A DNA stretch of 45,019 nucleotides from Streptomyces atriruber (lineage in GTDB: Bacteria; Actinomycetota; Actinomycetes; Streptomycetales; Streptomycetaceae). The stretch covers positions 1 to 45,019 of the forward strand of contig NZ_LIPN01000167.1 of assembly GCF_001418325.1 (NCBI RefSeq). The letters are read 5' to 3'. The notes beneath the pieces were generated by a model. The model was not told the origin of the DNA. It was given only the letters and a program-made list of their open reading frames with translations, and made no database searches. The position numbers were made by a program, and so were the translations under genes. Positions 43,470 through 45,019 of the stretch are shown here, one piece after another; positions within the stretch are counted from its first letter, which is position 1, and each line of letters starts with the position of its first letter.

Positions 43470-44774
43470 ATGGCTAGTGAGAAAACCCCGACGATGACAC
43501 CGACAGCAACGGCCTCCGCACCCACCGGGGACCCGGAGAAACAGGCCCCCACGCGCGCGTGGGCGACGCGCCTCGTCGTCGTCGGCATCGTCCTCGCGGC
43601 CATGAACCTCCGCCCGGCCATCACCAGCCTCGGCGCGCTCCTCGAAGAGGTGCGCGACGGCCTCGGCATGAGCGGCACCCTCGCGGGACTGCTCACCTCC
43701 GTCCCGCCCCTCTGCTTCGCGATCTTCGGCGTGATGGCGCCCCGCCTGGCCAAGCGCTTCGGGCCCAGCGCGGTGGTCTGCATCGGCATGGCCGCCATCG
43801 CCGCCGGCCTCGTGCTCCGGCCCTTCATCGGGGGCACCGCGGGCTTCCTCGCCGCCACCGCCCTGGCCCTCGCGGGCATCGCCGTCAGCAACGTCCTGAT
43901 GCCCGTCATCGTCAAGCGCTGGTTCCCCGACCGGGTCGGTTCGATGACCGGCCTGTACTCGATGGCGCTGGCCCTCGGCACGTCCCTCGCGGCCGCCCTC
44001 ACCGTGCCCGTCACCGACGGCCTCGGCGGACGCTGGCAGTCCGGCCTCGCCGTGTGGGCCGTGCTTGCCGTCGTCGCCGTCATCCCCTGGATCCCGCTCG
44101 TCCGCGACCGGAGCCGGACGGCCGCCGCGGTGCCGGAGCACGTCAGCGCCGCCGTGCGACGCGAGGACGACGGGCTGCGCATCACCTCCAGCCGCACCGC
44201 CTGGGCGCTCGCCGTCTTCTTCGGCCTCCAGGCCACCGCCGCGTACATCACGATGGGCTGGATGCCGCAGATCTTCCGCGACGCGGGCGTCCCCGCGGGC
44301 GAGGCGGGCGTCCTGCTCGCCGTCACGATGGCCATGGGCGTGCCCCTGGCGTTCGTCATCCCGCGCGTCGCCACCCGCCTGCCCAACCAGGGCCCGGTCG
44401 TGATCGTCCTCGGCGCGTGCGGCCTCGCCGGGTACGCGGGCCTCTTCCTCGCCCCCGCGGGCGGCGCCTGGGCCTGGGCGCTGCTGCTCGGCATCTCCAA
44501 CTGCGCCTTCCCGCTCGCCCTCACCATGGTCGGGATGCGCGCGAAGAGCAGCGTCGGCGTGGCCAAGCTGTCCGCCTTCGCGCAGAGCACGGGCTACCTG
44601 ATCTCCATCCCGGGCCCGCTCCTCGTGGGCGTCCTCTACCAGCACAGCGGCGGCTGGGGGCTGCCCCTCGCGCTCATGGCGGGCCTCATGGTGCCGCAGA
44701 TCGTCATCGGCACCCTCGCGGGCCGTAACCGCACGGTCGAGGACGAGGTGGCGGCCAAGGCCGCCGCGGCCTGA
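43470..44774 (+). CDS. MFS transporter, CynX/NimT-like family
   Basis: A 434-residue protein with about 12 membrane helices. After a hydrophilic N-terminus the sequence AMNLRPAITSLGALLEEVRDGLGMSG is characteristic of the CynX/NimT (cyanate/2-nitroimidazole transporter) branch of the MFS. Substrates of most members are unknown. The ATG at 43470 has only a weak ribosome site. It is divergent from the FadR-type regulator, which probably controls it, and is followed after 43 bases by a small membrane peptide gene. Confidence 0.9.
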   Translation: MASEKTPTMTPTATASAPTGDPEKQAPTRAWATRLVVVGIVLAAMNLRPAITSLGALLEEVRDGLGMSGTLAGLLTSVPPLCFAIFGVMAPRLAKRFGPSAVVCIGMAAIAAGLVLRPFIGGTAGFLAATALALAGIAVSNVLMPVIVKRWFPDRVGSMTGLYSMALALGTSLAAALTVPVTDGLGGRWQSGLAVWAVLAVVAVIPWIPLVRDRSRTAAAVPEHVSAAVRREDDGLRITSSRTAWALAVFFGLQATAAYITMGWMPQIFRDAGVPAGEAGVLLAVTMAMGVPLAFVIPRVATRLPNQGPVVIVLGACGLAGYAGLFLAPAGGAWAWALLLGISNCAFPLALTMVGMRAKSSVGVAKLSAFAQSTGYLISIPGPLLVGVLYQHSGGWGLPLALMAGLMVPQIVIGTLAGRNRTVEDEVAAKAAAA

Positions 44775-44817
44775 CCCCGCCGGAGGGAGGACGGGCAAAG
44801 GGTGCGAGACTGGCCGT

Positions 44818-44934
44818 ATGCCCGTCCTCGATCCGAACCCCCAGAACGGCCAGAAGAAGCTGCTCATCGTGCTCGGCGCGATGCTGGCCATCACCGTGAT
44901 CATCGGCATCATCGCGTCCATCGCCTCGCCGTGA
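44818..44934 (+). CDS. 38-residue transporter-associated membrane protein (SGM_5486-type)
   Basis: A very short gene, MPVLDPNPQNGQKKLL followed by a single hydrophobic helix at about 16-36. Small proteins of this kind that follow this transporter gene in Streptomyces are, as I recall, named SGM_5486 family transporter-associated proteins. Third positions are G/C-biased. The ATG at 44818 lacks a strong adjacent ribosome site, though GGAGGGAGG lies further upstream at 44781. It probably assists or regulates the MFS protein encoded 43 bases upstream. Confidence 0.7.
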   Translation: MPVLDPNPQNGQKKLLIVLGAMLAITVIIGIIASIASP

Positions 44935-45019
44935 TCCACCTTGCCCGCTCGCCTTCACCGGCTCGACGTGAACCGGCCCCCGACGGAGCGATGGTGGGGC
45001 TAGGTCGTGTCTTCAATGT

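Noticed and set aside
42516..44939. 807-codon leftward open frame
   Set aside because: It lies antisense to the MFS gene, runs through the FadR-type gene in another frame, and shows no domain.

Overview
This window is high-GC DNA with almost exclusively G or C in third codon positions, frequent GTG starts and purine-rich ribosome binding sites. The gene content (tyrS, moaA, a fabG-fabI pair, SURF1, an ABC-F factor, DUF3099, GlsB/YeaQ, a TldD/PmbA pair) is typical of a Streptomyces chromosome. I see no integrase, transposase, tRNA, rRNA or CRISPR array. The left edge cuts through one gene; the right edge is intergenic.

Layout. 1-5.3 kb: a gene tail, a membrane-anchored zinc metallopeptidase, a PQQ-repeat-like membrane protein, an ABC-F ATPase with a possible leader peptide, a small helix-turn-helix protein and an atypical crotonase. 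5.3-8.5 kb: an Asp23/AmaP-type envelope-stress cluster (two Asp23-like proteins, a small membrane protein, a DUF6286 protein, AmaP) with a divergent related gene. 8.5-13.4 kb, all leftward: an SDR coupled to a GH15 hydrolase, SURF1, a small zinc protein and a DnaQ-like exonuclease with a C-terminal BRCT domain. 13.4-18.4 kb: a TetR regulator divergent from an acetoacetate decarboxylase / SDR / two-amidohydrolase operon, with a clean palindromic operator between them.

18.5-24.7 kb is the most unusual region. A 1732-residue protein joins an N-terminal caspase-like protease (His86/Cys141) to an HSP90/GHKL-type ATPase and a long C-terminal array of winged-helix-like repeats. It is followed without a real gap by a 112-residue cysteine-rich protein and a 220-residue three-helix membrane protein. 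I read this as a three-gene ATP-dependent sensing and proteolysis (conflict or cell-death) module.

24.8-31.3 kb: an AGMO-like di-iron oxygenase translationally coupled to a YhhN lysoplasmalogenase (a possible ether-lipid pair), a CopD-type membrane protein, an unknown membrane protein and two tandem secreted subtilases. 31.6-35.7 kb: a YjcH-like DUF485 protein and an ActP-type acetate symporter behind a Crp-like site, then moaA, a small conserved protein and DUF3099. 36-45 kb: GlsB, tyrS, the PmbA/TldD pair, fabG-fabI, a small secreted protein, and a FadR-type regulator divergent from an MFS exporter followed by a 38-residue membrane peptide. Strong hairpins separate many of these units.
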